From positions 1 through 64,000 of the forward strand of contig NZ_JABBYG020000009.1 in NCBI RefSeq assembly GCF_012935325.2: a stretch of 64,000 nucleotides of DNA. The letters run 5' to 3'. Under the pieces are notes generated by a model. It made no database searches, was not told the DNA's origin, and was given only the letters and a program-made list of their open reading frames with translations. Source of the DNA: Paenibacillus sp. PL91. Lineage in GTDB: Bacteria > Bacillota > Bacilli > Paenibacillales > Paenibacillaceae. Shown one piece after another: positions 18,003 to 26,999 of this stretch; the stretch's first letter is position 1; every line of letters begins with the position of its first letter. The position numbers and the translations under genes were made by a program.

Positions 18003-18671
18003 TTAAAGCCCGGCGAGCAAAGCTTTCATCCGAATCGGAATTTCCTTGGCAAGTTCTGTCCACGGCACGAAGGCGTCCGAAGCCCATTTGTAGGGAATGT
18101 AATCAAAGGTAGGCTGGAAGCTAAATTCACGCAAATGAATTTCGGCGCGTCGGTCGATGTCTTCGCCCGTTTTGAATTGGCCGCTGAACATGGCCGGCTC
18201 CAGCACGCCATCAACGCCAGCTTCCGATTGGCAGCAGCTTTCGACATTCGGCAGCAAGCGAAAAAAGTGCTGAATCGGAATCATCGCATGCTTGCCGGGC
18301 TGAACGAACAGCTTAACACGGTTGTCGGCTGACAAATTGCTGCGATCTGGAAGCAAGCTGAGGAAATACCGGCCATGGAAGCTGGCTTCGCAGGAAGCGA
18401 TTTCGCCTTCATGGTCAATGTACACCCAAACATGCTCCAAATCGTAAATATGCTGAATGTCGTAATCCCAATAGATCGCATATTCAATGACTGTATGGAT
18501 GCGTGAGGTATCGAACTGGATGATGCGATCGAACGAGGGGGACGGCGCCGGTGCTTCGAATACGGTAACGCCCACTCGTATCGGCTTGAACGGCTCCAGA
18601 CGATCCATGTACAAAATCGGTGAAGCTCGAAGCACAGTGTCCCAATGCGGCTGACGCTCGAAAATAGCCAT
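18003..18671 (-). CDS. Protein of unknown function, divergent from the inositol operon
   Basis: This 222-residue protein belongs to no family I recognise. It is soluble with no signal peptide. It is rich in beta-type segments and aromatic residues (VIEYAIYWDYDIQHIYDLEHVWVYID), with several His and acidic residues that could bind a ligand or metal. An AAGGAGGAG lies before the ATG. It is transcribed away from iolD across a 154-base region holding LacI-type palindromes, so it is probably regulated with inositol catabolism. A role in handling inositol or a derivative is inference from position only. Confidence 0.75.
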   Translation of the reverse strand: MAIFERQPHWDTVLRASPILYMDRLEPFKPIRVGVTVFEAPAPSPSFDRIIQFDTSRIHTVIEYAIYWDYDIQHIYDLEHVWVYIDHEGEIASCEASFHGRYFLSLLPDRSNLSADNRVKLFVQPGKHAMIPIQHFFRLLPNVESCCQSEAGVDGVLEPAMFSGQFKTGEDIDRRAEIHLREFSFQPTFDYIPYKWASDAFVPWTELAKEIPIRMKALLAGL

Positions 18672-18726
18672 GTTACAAAACTCCTCCTTAAATTATGATT
18701 GATTTGCGCTGCGCATATATGTAATA

Positions 18727-18803
18727 TATAGATTAAGCGCTTTACCTATAATTATAATATGACATATGGTTGTTTTGAAAGCGTTAATATAATAAGCGCT
18801 TAA
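18727..18803. promoter_or_regulatory. Divergent control region with LacI-type operators
   Basis: TTAAGCGCTTTA (18733-18744) and the perfect palindrome TAAGCGCTTA (18793-18802) flank a half-matching AAAGCGTTAA (18778-18787). A symmetric ATTATAAT at 18751-18758 provides a -10 box. On the minus strand TATAAT has a TTCAAA 17 bases upstream; on the plus strand a TATAAT also occurs at 18788-18793, overlapping the second palindrome. The layout fits repression of both iolD and the divergent gene by a LacI-family protein, perhaps the one encoded at 27000. CcpA binding is an alternative. Confidence 0.6.
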
Positions 18804-18825
18804 CTCAGTAGTCGAGGAGGATACT

Positions 18826-20691
18826 ATGAGCACAATCCGGTTAACAATGGCACAGGCCTTATTGAAATTTCTCGATCAGCAGTACATTTCCATTGACGGT
18901 GCAGAAACGAAGTTCGTAGCTGGAGTAATGGGTATTTTCGGCCACGGCAACGTGACGGGCATCGGCGAGGCGCTAGAGCGGAGCCCGGGCAACCTGGTTT
19001 TCGTGCAAGGCAAAAACGAACAAGGAATGGCGCATGCGGCGACCGCTTATGCCAAGCAATTGAACCGCACAAGCATTTACGCTTGTACGACTTCGATCGG
19101 TCCTGGCGCATTGAATATGGTAACCGCAGCCGGAACGGCGACGGTTAACCGCATCCCGCTGCTTCTCCTCCCGGGAGACAACTTTGCATCTAGACAGCCC
19201 GATCCGGTGCTGCAGCAATTGGAAGCCGGACATGACTATACGATTGCGGCTACCGACTGCTTCAAGCCGGTGAGCAAATATTGGGATCGCATCGTGCGTC
19301 CTGAGCAATTGATGAGCGCAGCCCTTCAAGCGATGCGGGTGTTGACGGATCCGGCGGATACCGGAACGGTGACGCTTGCTTTGCCGCAGGATGTGCAGGC
19401 GGAAGCTTACGATTATCCGGCAGCCTTCTTTGAGAAGCGGGTTCATGTCGTGGATCGCCAGCAGCCTTCGACTGACGCGGTAAAACGAGCGGTTGAGCTC
19501 GTTGCCTCGAAGCGGAAACCGCTTATCGTAGCGGGTGGTGGCGTACAGTATTCCTTCGCGACGGAGGCGCTTGCCGCATTTGCCGAAAAATTCGGCATTC
19601 CAGTCGCTGAGACGCAAGCGGGCAAAGGCTCCATGCCTTGGAACCATCCGTTAAACGTCGGAGGCATAGGCGTAACCGGCGGATTGGCTGCAAACAAGCT
19701 GGCTAAAGAAGCGGATCTGATCATTGGCGTTGGGACGCGATATTCCGACTTTACGACATCCTCCAAGTCGGCCTTTCCTCATCAGGACGTCCAATTTCTG
19801 AATATTAACATCAACCGCATGGATGCGGCAAAGCTGGAAGGCACGGCACTTTCGGGGGATGCGAAGGAAGCGATCCGCATGCTGGCCGAAGGGCTGTCGG
19901 AAGCTGGTTATGCATCCTCCTACAAAGATGGCGAGATTGCTGCTGTCAATGCGGAATGGAATGCTGAAATTGACCGGCTGTATACGCTGGAGCGGGAAGA
20001 TGGCTTTGCCCAAACGCAGGCGCTTGGCGTCATCAATGAAACGATTGATGAAGATGCTGTAATCGTCTGCGCAGCAGGCAGCCTGCCGGGCGATCTTCAA
20101 CGGTTGTGGCGGGTTGGCTCGCCGGGCGGCTACCACATGGAGTACGGATTCTCCTGCATGGGCTATGAGGTGAGCGGCGCGTTTGGCGCTGCGCTAGCTG
20201 AGCCCGAACGGGAGGTTTACGCCCTTGTAGGAGATGGAAGCTATTTGATGCTTCACTCCGAGCTGGTGACAAGCTTGCAGGAAGGAAGAAAGCTGACGGT
20301 ATTGTTGTTCGATAACCACGGCTACCAATGCATTCATAACCTGCAGCGCGGCCATGGCAGCGATGGCTTCGGCAATGAATTCCGCTACCGCGAGCGAGAG
20401 TCTGGCCGTTATACGGGCCAACCATTGCCAATCGACTTTGCGGCTCATGCCCGCAGCTTGGGCCTTGCTTCGTACAAAGCGTCCAATGCAGAGGAGCTTC
20501 GCCAAGCGTTGAAGCAAGCGAAGGCGGAAACGCGCACGACGCTAATCGAAATTCCCGTTCTGGCCGGCACGAATACGGACGGCTATGAATCGTGGTGGAA
20601 CGTTGGCGTTCCAGCCGTATCGGAGAGTGCAAAGGTCGTTGCGGCGCATAACGAAATGAACAAAAAGCTGGCACAGGCAAAAGCCTACTAG
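18826..20691 (+). CDS. iolD: 3D-(3,5/4)-trihydroxycyclohexane-1,2-dione acylhydrolase
   Basis: This 621-residue thiamine-diphosphate enzyme hydrolyses the ring of trihydroxycyclohexane-1,2-dione to 5-deoxy-D-glucuronate, the ring-opening step of inositol catabolism. The N-terminal FGHGNVTGIGEALE and KNEQGMAHAATAYAKQ bind the pyrimidine part. The C-terminal LVGDGSYLMLHSELVT near residue 468 is the ThDP/Mg motif. CGAGGAGG precedes the ATG. It is the first gene of a seven-gene iol cluster with short gaps, in an order (D-E-C-A-J-G-B) unlike the B. subtilis operon. Confidence 0.96.
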   Translation: MSTIRLTMAQALLKFLDQQYISIDGAETKFVAGVMGIFGHGNVTGIGEALERSPGNLVFVQGKNEQGMAHAATAYAKQLNRTSIYACTTSIGPGALNMVTAAGTATVNRIPLLLLPGDNFASRQPDPVLQQLEAGHDYTIAATDCFKPVSKYWDRIVRPEQLMSAALQAMRVLTDPADTGTVTLALPQDVQAEAYDYPAAFFEKRVHVVDRQQPSTDAVKRAVELVASKRKPLIVAGGGVQYSFATEALAAFAEKFGIPVAETQAGKGSMPWNHPLNVGGIGVTGGLAANKLAKEADLIIGVGTRYSDFTTSSKSAFPHQDVQFLNININRMDAAKLEGTALSGDAKEAIRMLAEGLSEAGYASSYKDGEIAAVNAEWNAEIDRLYTLEREDGFAQTQALGVINETIDEDAVIVCAAGSLPGDLQRLWRVGSPGGYHMEYGFSCMGYEVSGAFGAALAEPEREVYALVGDGSYLMLHSELVTSLQEGRKLTVLLFDNHGYQCIHNLQRGHGSDGFGNEFRYRERESGRYTGQPLPIDFAAHARSLGLASYKASNAEELRQALKQAKAETRTTLIEIPVLAGTNTDGYESWWNVGVPAVSESAKVVAAHNEMNKKLAQAKAY

Positions 20692-20703
20692 GAGGGATTA
20701 TAG

Positions 20704-21615
20704 ATGGCGCTGTTTCCATTTCAATTAGGAATTCATCCGATCAATTGGGTCGGCGAGGACGTTAAGGAGCATGGCGAGCATACGACTTACGAGCAAATTA
20801 TGGACGACATTCAAGCGCTCGGCTTAACCGGCACGGAGATGGGAAGAAAGTTTCCGACCGATATCGAGCTGCTTAAGCAGGAGCTTTCGAAACGGAATAT
20901 CCAGCTCGTCTCCCAATGGAAATCGGTGCTGTTCTCCGATCCCGCCTACCGGGAATCGGAGCTGGAGGCTTTCCGCAAGCATGCCGAGTTTTTGCAGCAG
21001 ATGGGAAGCAAGGTTATCAGTACCTGCGAGGTTGGAGGATCGCTGCATTTCGATCCCCGCCGCACGCCGAACGAGACCGAAGTAATCCGTCTGGACGAAG
21101 CGGGCTGGGCGAGCCTGGCCGAGGGCTTGAATGCCGCAGGTAAAATCGCGCTGGAATATGGGCTAAAGCTGACGTATCACCATCATGGCGGAACGGCGGT
21201 CGAGAGCCCGGAGGAAATCGACAAGCTGATGGCATTGACCGATCCGAATGCCGTGTTCCTGCTATTTGATTCAGGCCACGCTTTGTACGGCGGGGCGGAT
21301 CCAGCAGAGCTGCTTCGCAAGCATTATGACCGGGTCGCGTATATCCATCTGAAGGATGTGCGCGTAAATCGGCTTGAGGAAGCGAAATCGTCTGGCGTCG
21401 ATTTTGTCACTTGCATCCGCAACGGCGTGTTTACCGTTCCGGGAGACGGGAATATCGATTTTGGACCAATCTTGAAGGAGCTTCTCGACCGGAAATACGA
21501 CGGCTGGGCGCTGCTGGAGGGCGAGCAGGATCCGGGCGAGCATCCGGCACGCGAGTATGCGGCGAGAGCAATAGAGTACCTTAGCTCCTTAATAGGCAAG
21601 AAGGAGAGTGAGTAA
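20704..21615 (+). CDS. iolE: Inosose dehydratase
   Basis: This 303-residue TIM-barrel enzyme of the xylose-isomerase-like superfamily dehydrates scyllo-inosose to the diketone used by IolD. Family features are GIHPINWVGED at the start, STCEVGGSLHFD near residue 104, LTYHHHGGTAVESPEEID near 158, LLFDSGHALYGG near 186 and HLKDVR near 216, which supply the metal ligands. It starts 12 bases after iolD behind GGAGGG, and ends next to the iolC start. Confidence 0.95.
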   Translation: MALFPFQLGIHPINWVGEDVKEHGEHTTYEQIMDDIQALGLTGTEMGRKFPTDIELLKQELSKRNIQLVSQWKSVLFSDPAYRESELEAFRKHAEFLQQMGSKVISTCEVGGSLHFDPRRTPNETEVIRLDEAGWASLAEGLNAAGKIALEYGLKLTYHHHGGTAVESPEEIDKLMALTDPNAVFLLFDSGHALYGGADPAELLRKHYDRVAYIHLKDVRVNRLEEAKSSGVDFVTCIRNGVFTVPGDGNIDFGPILKELLDRKYDGWALLEGEQDPGEHPAREYAARAIEYLSSLIGKKESE

Positions 21616-21616
21616 G

Positions 21617-22627
21617 TTGTCTACCATTTCTTTCCCTTCAGATAGGAAATTTGATTTTACGGCGATTGGCCGTCTATGTATCGATCTCAATGCCAACGAG
21701 ATCAACCGTCCGATGGAGCAGACGATGACGTTTACGAAATATGTAGGCGGTTCACCAGCGAATATCGCGATCGGAATGAGCCGGCTGGGCAACAAAACGG
21801 CGTTCATTGGCAAAATCGCGGACGATCAGATGGGCAGATTTATCCGAAGCTACCTCGACAATGAGGGGATCGACACTAGCAATGTCGTGACAGACAAGAC
21901 TGGGGCCGTTACGGGCCTCGCTTTTACCGAGATTAAAAGCCCATCGGAGTGCAGCATCCTCATGTACCGAGACAATGTAGCCGATTTGCTGCTGAATCCG
22001 CTGGAAGTGAACGAGTCGCTCATCGCGGACAGCAAAGCACTGCTCGTCTCCGGTACGGCGCTGGCGGCAAGTCCTTCACGAGAGGCCGTGCTTCTGGCTT
22101 TGGATTATGCCCGCAAGCATGGTACCACCGTTATTTTTGATATTGATTTCCGGCCTTATTCATGGACTTCTCCCGAAGAAACAGCCGTATATTATAACCT
22201 TGCTGCAGAAAAAAGCGACATTATCATTGGCACGCGCGAAGAGTTTGACAGCATGGAGCGCTTCGAGCAAAACGTGGAACATAGCGACCGCTTCACTGCA
22301 TCCAAATGGTTCAACCATTTCGCGAAAATCGTCATCATCAAGCATGGCAAAGAAGGCTCGATCGCCTATACGACGGACGGCTTGGAGCATCGGGCGAAAT
22401 CGTACCCGGCCAAAGTCATCAAAACGTTCGGGGCAGGCGATTCCTACGCGGCTGGCTTTATTTACGGAATCATGTCGGGATTGACGCTTGAGAAGAGCAT
22501 GGAGTTCGGAAGCGCGGCGGCATGCATCGTTATCTCCAGCCATAGCTGCTCGGATGCGATGCCAACGGTAGAGCAGGTCAAGGATTACATCGAACGCTGC
22601 AATCGCGGTGAAATTACCGCAAGCTAG
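21617..22627 (+). CDS. iolC: 5-dehydro-2-deoxygluconokinase
   Basis: This PfkB-family kinase phosphorylates 5-dehydro-2-deoxygluconate. TTG at 21617 is the likely start because AAGGAGA (21601-21607) lies nine bases upstream; the GTG at 21608 would touch the ribosome site. That gives 336 residues. The motifs are FTAIGRLCIDLNAN at the start, GGSPANIAIGMSRLG near 50, and the PfkB signature KTFGAGDSYAAGFIYG near 270 with the catalytic Asp. It starts one base after the iolE stop, implying coupled translation. Confidence 0.94.
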   Translation: MSTISFPSDRKFDFTAIGRLCIDLNANEINRPMEQTMTFTKYVGGSPANIAIGMSRLGNKTAFIGKIADDQMGRFIRSYLDNEGIDTSNVVTDKTGAVTGLAFTEIKSPSECSILMYRDNVADLLLNPLEVNESLIADSKALLVSGTALAASPSREAVLLALDYARKHGTTVIFDIDFRPYSWTSPEETAVYYNLAAEKSDIIIGTREEFDSMERFEQNVEHSDRFTASKWFNHFAKIVIIKHGKEGSIAYTTDGLEHRAKSYPAKVIKTFGAGDSYAAGFIYGIMSGLTLEKSMEFGSAAACIVISSHSCSDAMPTVEQVKDYIERCNRGEITAS

Positions 22628-22681
22628 GTTTCCGGGCTCATTGCCTTGCAGGCTTACAACTTGAAGAAACGAGGGAATAAC

Positions 22682-24127
22682 ATGACGACAACACTTAAAA
22701 ACTGGATTGGCGGACAATGGGTCGAGGCTTCTGGCGAGAAGTACGACCATGTATATAATCCTGCAACCGAGGAAATTTTGGCGCAAGTTCCGCTCTCTTC
22801 CGAAGCAGATGTGGACGCGGCCGTTCAAACGGCAAGAAAAGCATTCGAAACCTGGAGCAAGACGCCAGTTCCAAAACGTGCCCGCGTATTGTTTAAATAC
22901 CAGCAGCTTCTCGTTGACCATTGGGAGGAGCTAGCACGCCTCATTACGACAGAGAATGGCAAAAGCTACGCCGAAGCGTACGGTGAAGTGCTTCGCGGCA
23001 TCGAATGCGTCGAATTTGCATCTGGCGCTCCTACGCTCATGATGGGCAAGCAGCTGCCTGATATCGCATCGAATTTGGAGTCCGGCATGTACCGCTACCC
23101 GATCGGCGTCGTTGGAGGCATCTCGCCATTCAACTTCCCGATGATGGTTCCTTGCTGGATGTTCCCGCTTGCGATTGCATGCGGCAACACCTTCGTCCTG
23201 AAGCCATCGGAGCGTACGCCGCTGCTGGCTAACCGCCTTGCTGAGCTGTTCCACGAAGCGGGATTGCCTGCGGGCGTGCTCAATGTCGTCCACGGTGCGC
23301 ATGATGTAGTCAACGGCATTCTGAAGCATCCGAACGTACAGGCGATTTCCTTCGTCGGCTCGCAGCCGGTTGCTGAATATGTATACAAAACGGGCACTTC
23401 CTACGGCAAACGGGTTCAAGCGCTTGCCGGCGCCAAAAACCATTCCATCGTCATGCCAGACGCGGATCTTAACCTCACGGTTAAAGAAATCGTCAGCGCG
23501 GCATTTGGCTCGGCGGGCGAGCGCTGCATGGCTTGTGCCGTCGTCATCGCTGTCGGCGATGTCGGCGATGAGCTGGTACGGCGATTGTCCGAAGCGGCAG
23601 ACAACATTACGATCGGCAACGGACTGGAAGAAGGAACGTTCCTGGGTCCTGTTATTCGCAAGCCGCATAAGGAAAGAACGATCGGCTATATCGAGTCCGG
23701 CGAGACCGAAGGCGGCTTGCTCGTGCGTGACGGCCGCAAAGACGCTGCCGCCCAATCCGCTGGCTATTTCGTAGGGCCGACGATTTTTGACCAGGTTAGC
23801 TGCGAGATGAAAATTTGGAAAGATGAGATATTCGCTCCTGTCCTCTCCGTCATGAGAGCAGACACGCTGGAAGAGGCGATTGCCATTGCAAACCGTTCAG
23901 ACTTCGCCAACGGTGCCTGCCTCTTCACAAGCAACGGCAGCAGCGTAAGGCAGTTCCGCGAGACGATTGATGCAGGCATGCTTGGCGTGAACCTTGGCGT
24001 ACCGGCACCTATGGCATTCTTCCCGTTCTCAGGCTGGAAAAAATCGTTCTACGGCGACCTTCATGCCAACGGCACGGACGGCGTTGAGTTCTACACCCGC
24101 AAAAAAATGGTAACGGCTCGCTGGTAA
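22682..24127 (+). CDS. iolA: Methylmalonate-semialdehyde dehydrogenase (CoA-acylating)
   Basis: I chose ATG 22682 (MTTTLKNWIGGQWVEASG) after ACGAGGGA; a start 36 bases upstream has no ribosome site. The 481-residue aldehyde dehydrogenase converts malonic semialdehyde to acetyl-CoA plus CO2, the last step of inositol breakdown. It shows GGISPFNFPMMVP near residue 140, the family-specific QALAGAKNHSIVMPDAD near 245, and GSAGERCMAC with the catalytic Cys near 282. The name mmsA also applies. Confidence 0.95.
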   Translation: MTTTLKNWIGGQWVEASGEKYDHVYNPATEEILAQVPLSSEADVDAAVQTARKAFETWSKTPVPKRARVLFKYQQLLVDHWEELARLITTENGKSYAEAYGEVLRGIECVEFASGAPTLMMGKQLPDIASNLESGMYRYPIGVVGGISPFNFPMMVPCWMFPLAIACGNTFVLKPSERTPLLANRLAELFHEAGLPAGVLNVVHGAHDVVNGILKHPNVQAISFVGSQPVAEYVYKTGTSYGKRVQALAGAKNHSIVMPDADLNLTVKEIVSAAFGSAGERCMACAVVIAVGDVGDELVRRLSEAADNITIGNGLEEGTFLGPVIRKPHKERTIGYIESGETEGGLLVRDGRKDAAAQSAGYFVGPTIFDQVSCEMKIWKDEIFAPVLSVMRADTLEEAIAIANRSDFANGACLFTSNGSSVRQFRETIDAGMLGVNLGVPAPMAFFPFSGWKKSFYGDLHANGTDGVEFYTRKKMVTARW

Positions 24128-24157
24128 TTGCGGCATAAGCTTGGAGGCTGATCCGAA

Positions 24158-25036
24158 ATGACTTTAGTATCGATGACTGACATGCTTCGCACGGCGAATG
24201 CGGGCGGCTATGCTGTCGGACAATTCAATTTGAACAACCTTGAATTCACGCAGGCGATTCTGACCGCTGCCGAGGAGGAGGCTTCTCCGGTTATCCTCGG
24301 TGTGAGCGAGGCTTACATTCCCTATATGGGAGGATTGCCTTATATCTACGGCATGGTGAACACGCTGATCGATCATTACGGAATTACGGTACCGGTAGCC
24401 TTACATTTGGACCATGGCTCCTCTTACGAGGTATGCATCCGGGCGCTTAAAGCGGGCTTTACCTCCGTCATGATCGACGCTTCACATCATTCGCTGGAGA
24501 CGAACATCGAAACGACGCTAAGGGTGACAGATGCCGCCCACGTACTTGGCGCATCCGTCGAAGCGGAGCTGGGGAGAATCGGCGGACGCGAAGACGATCT
24601 GGAAGTGCTGGAGGCAGAGGCTTCTTATGCGGAATCAGCGGATTGCGTGCGCATGGTGAAGGAGACGGGAATCGATTGCCTGGCTCCCGCACTCGGTTCC
24701 GTTCACGGCCCATACCGCGGCCAGCCTAAGCTGGGCCTGGACCGGATGAAGGAAATCCATAAGCTTACAGGAGTGCCGCTCGTGCTTCACGGTGGCAGCG
24801 GCATCCCCGAAGCGGAAATCCGGGAGGCTATCTCCTCAGGAACGGCCAAAATTAATGTCAATACCGATAATCAAGCCGTCTTTACGCAGACGATCCGTGA
24901 CTATTTGCAAAACCATCCGGAAACCTACGATCCAAGACATTATTTGAATCCAGCGCGCGAAGCGATCAAGGCTGCCGTCCGCGACAAAATGCGGCTGTTC
25001 GGCAGCTCGGGACAAAAGAAAGGCGGACGAGTATGA
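24158..25036 (+). CDS. iolJ: Class II aldolase, probable 6-phospho-5-dehydro-2-deoxygluconate aldolase
   Basis: This 292-residue zinc-dependent aldolase of the fructose-bisphosphate aldolase class II family should split the IolC product into dihydroxyacetone phosphate and malonic semialdehyde. It shows AVGQFNLNNLEFTQAIL near residue 18, VALHLDHGSSYE with catalytic and metal residues near 82, SVMIDASHHS near 106, and LVLHGGSGIPE near 208. Its place between iolA and iolG supports IolJ rather than glycolytic aldolase. It overlaps iolG by four bases. Confidence 0.93.
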   Translation: MTLVSMTDMLRTANAGGYAVGQFNLNNLEFTQAILTAAEEEASPVILGVSEAYIPYMGGLPYIYGMVNTLIDHYGITVPVALHLDHGSSYEVCIRALKAGFTSVMIDASHHSLETNIETTLRVTDAAHVLGASVEAELGRIGGREDDLEVLEAEASYAESADCVRMVKETGIDCLAPALGSVHGPYRGQPKLGLDRMKEIHKLTGVPLVLHGGSGIPEAEIREAISSGTAKINVNTDNQAVFTQTIRDYLQNHPETYDPRHYLNPAREAIKAAVRDKMRLFGSSGQKKGGRV

Positions 25037-26064
25037 AAAAAATTAAAATTGGCATCATCGGTGCAGGCAGAATCGGCAAAATCCATGCCGACAATTTAAG
25101 AAGACATCCGCAAGCGGAAATCGTTGCGATCAGCGATCTGTTTGCCGGTCCAGAACTGACAGAGTGGGCGCTGGAAAGAGGCATTCCTATCGTGACGAAG
25201 GACAGCGAAGAGCTGCTGGCGAATCCGGACATAGACGCCGTTTTCATTTGCTCATCCACGGACACGCATGTGCCGCTCATTAAGCGTGCAGCGCAGCAGG
25301 GCAAGCACATTTTTTGCGAAAAGCCGGTTAGCATGGATATTCGGCAGACGGAGGAAGCGCTGGAGGAGGTTCGCAAGGCCGGCGTTCAGCTGCAAGTAGG
25401 CTTCAATCGCCGCTTCGATCATAATTTCAAGCGGATCCGCGAGCATGTACAGGCTGGAGCGATCGGCGAAACGCATCTGATCAAAATTACCTCCCGCGAT
25501 CCTGCACCACCGCCGGAAGCCTACATTAAAGTATCGGGCGGCATCTTCATGGATATGATGATCCATGATTTCGACATGGCTCGTTTCCTCTCAGGCAGCG
25601 AGGTAGAAGAAGTGTACGCACAAGGCAGCGTGCTTATCGATCCGGTATTCGGCAAGCACGGCGACGTCGATACGGCTGTCGTAACGCTCCGCTTCGCAAA
25701 CGGTGCGCTTGGCGTTATCGATTGCAGCCGCAAAGCGGTATACGGCTATGACCAACGCGCCGAAATATTCGGCTCGAAGGGCTCCGTAGCGGCTACGAAC
25801 GATCATCCTAATACGGCCGTGCTCAGCACGGAAGAAGGCATTATTAGCGAAAAGCCGCTTCATTTCTTCCTGGAGCGCTACAATATGGCTTATATCGAAG
25901 AAACCGAGCAGTTTATCAATGTATTGCTGCAAGGGGGCGACGTTTCAGTCAGTGGAGCGGATGCCTGCCAAGCAGAGAGAATTGCGCTAGCCGCGAAGCT
26001 TTCGCTGCGCGACAACCGCAGCGTCAAGCTCTCGGAGCTTGTGGAATTGAAAGAGAGGGTGTGA
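25033..26064 (+). CDS. iolG: myo-Inositol 2-dehydrogenase
   Basis: This 343-residue Gfo/Idh/MocA-family NAD enzyme oxidises myo-inositol to scyllo-inosose, the first catabolic step. The N-terminal Rossmann fold has IGIIGAGRIGKIHADN. HIFCEKPVSMDIRQTEEAL near residue 94 holds the catalytic Lys. GGIFMDMMIHDFDMARFLSG near 175 holds the Asp/His active-site pair. The ATG overlaps the aldolase stop by four bases. Confidence 0.93.
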   Translation: MKKIKIGIIGAGRIGKIHADNLRRHPQAEIVAISDLFAGPELTEWALERGIPIVTKDSEELLANPDIDAVFICSSTDTHVPLIKRAAQQGKHIFCEKPVSMDIRQTEEALEEVRKAGVQLQVGFNRRFDHNFKRIREHVQAGAIGETHLIKITSRDPAPPPEAYIKVSGGIFMDMMIHDFDMARFLSGSEVEEVYAQGSVLIDPVFGKHGDVDTAVVTLRFANGALGVIDCSRKAVYGYDQRAEIFGSKGSVAATNDHPNTAVLSTEEGIISEKPLHFFLERYNMAYIEETEQFINVLLQGGDVSVSGADACQAERIALAAKLSLRDNRSVKLSELVELKERV

Positions 26065-26068
26065 TCGC

Positions 26069-26890
26069 ATGAGCATGAGCAAACTGATCGTAAGCCCGGA
26101 GCGTCAAGCTTCTGGACTTACTCCCGTGCTTTCGATTACTCCGGAATCGGCTGGCTGGAGCTATGTCGGTTTCGAAGTTTACCAATTGAATCCGGGAGAA
26201 AAGTTAAGCCGCGCAACCGGGGAGAACGAAGTATGCCTAGTGCTGCTCGGCGGACTGGCCAACGTGACGACGGGGAAATCCTCCTGGACGAATATCGGTC
26301 AACGAATGAGCGTCTTCGAGCAGACGCCGCCTTATTCCGTGTACGTTCCGAACGACGACCAGTATGAGCTGGAGGCGCTTACGAAAGTAGAGCTGGCCGT
26401 ATGCGAAGCGCCCGGCAAAGGCAACCATCCCGCGCGCCTAATCGCACCGGGAGATGTTGGCGTCGAGGTTCGGGGAACGGGAACGACGCAGCGGTTCATT
26501 CACAATATTTTGCCCGAGCAGGAGCCTGCCGACAGCCTGCTAGTAGTTGAAGTGTTTACGCCGGAAGGACATTGGTCCAGCTATCCGCCGCACAAGCATG
26601 ATCGCGACGCGCTTCCCGAGGAGTCTCTGCTGGAGGAAACCTACTATTACCATGTGAAGCCTGAGCAAGGCTTCGCCATCCAACGCGTCTATACGAATGA
26701 CCGCTCGCTGGATGAAACTTTGGCGGTCAAAGACGGCGAAGCGGTGCTTGTTCCGCAAGGGTATCATCCTGTTTCGGCGCCTCCGGGCTACCAAGTCTAT
26801 TATCTTAATGTAATGGCGGGTCCGAACCGCATCTGGAAGTTCCATAACGACCCTGACCATGCATGGATCGCAACAAGACAGCAGCCGTAA
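26069..26890 (+). CDS. iolB: 5-deoxy-glucuronate isomerase
   Basis: This 273-residue bicupin protein converts 5-deoxy-glucuronate to 5-dehydro-2-deoxygluconate, linking IolD to IolC. Family marks are GENEVCLVLLGGLANV near residue 51, SSYPPHKHDRDALPEES near 170 with metal-binding His, ETYYYHVKPEQGFAIQRVY near 190, and VPQGYHPVSAPPGYQVYYLNVMAG near 230. It starts four bases after iolG and is the last enzyme gene of the cluster. No inositol permease gene (IolF/IolT type) or IolI/IolH gene is present here. Confidence 0.95.
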   Translation: MSMSKLIVSPERQASGLTPVLSITPESAGWSYVGFEVYQLNPGEKLSRATGENEVCLVLLGGLANVTTGKSSWTNIGQRMSVFEQTPPYSVYVPNDDQYELEALTKVELAVCEAPGKGNHPARLIAPGDVGVEVRGTGTTQRFIHNILPEQEPADSLLVVEVFTPEGHWSSYPPHKHDRDALPEESLLEETYYYHVKPEQGFAIQRVYTNDRSLDETLAVKDGEAVLVPQGYHPVSAPPGYQVYYLNVMAGPNRIWKFHNDPDHAWIATRQQP

Positions 26891-26899
26891 TCTCCGTAA

Positions 26900-26942
26900 C
26901 GTTTGCAAATCGTTTGCAAATCGAGCGGATAAATCGGATAAT
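26900..26942 (+). promoter_or_regulatory. Promoter with 11-bp tandem operator-like repeat before the LacI gene
   Basis: CGTTTGCAAAT occurs twice in tandem (26900-26910, 26911-26921), each with the palindromic core TTTGCAAA. The second copy contains TTGCAA (26914-26919), which sits 17 bases before GATAAT (26937-26942), a good sigma-A promoter. The overlap suggests autoregulation by the LacI-type protein encoded just downstream. Confidence 0.65.
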
Positions 26943-26999
26943 ATCCGGGTAAGGAGGCTTATTGCCTGTCCTTAACATCCGACAATAATGAGGTTGGGC

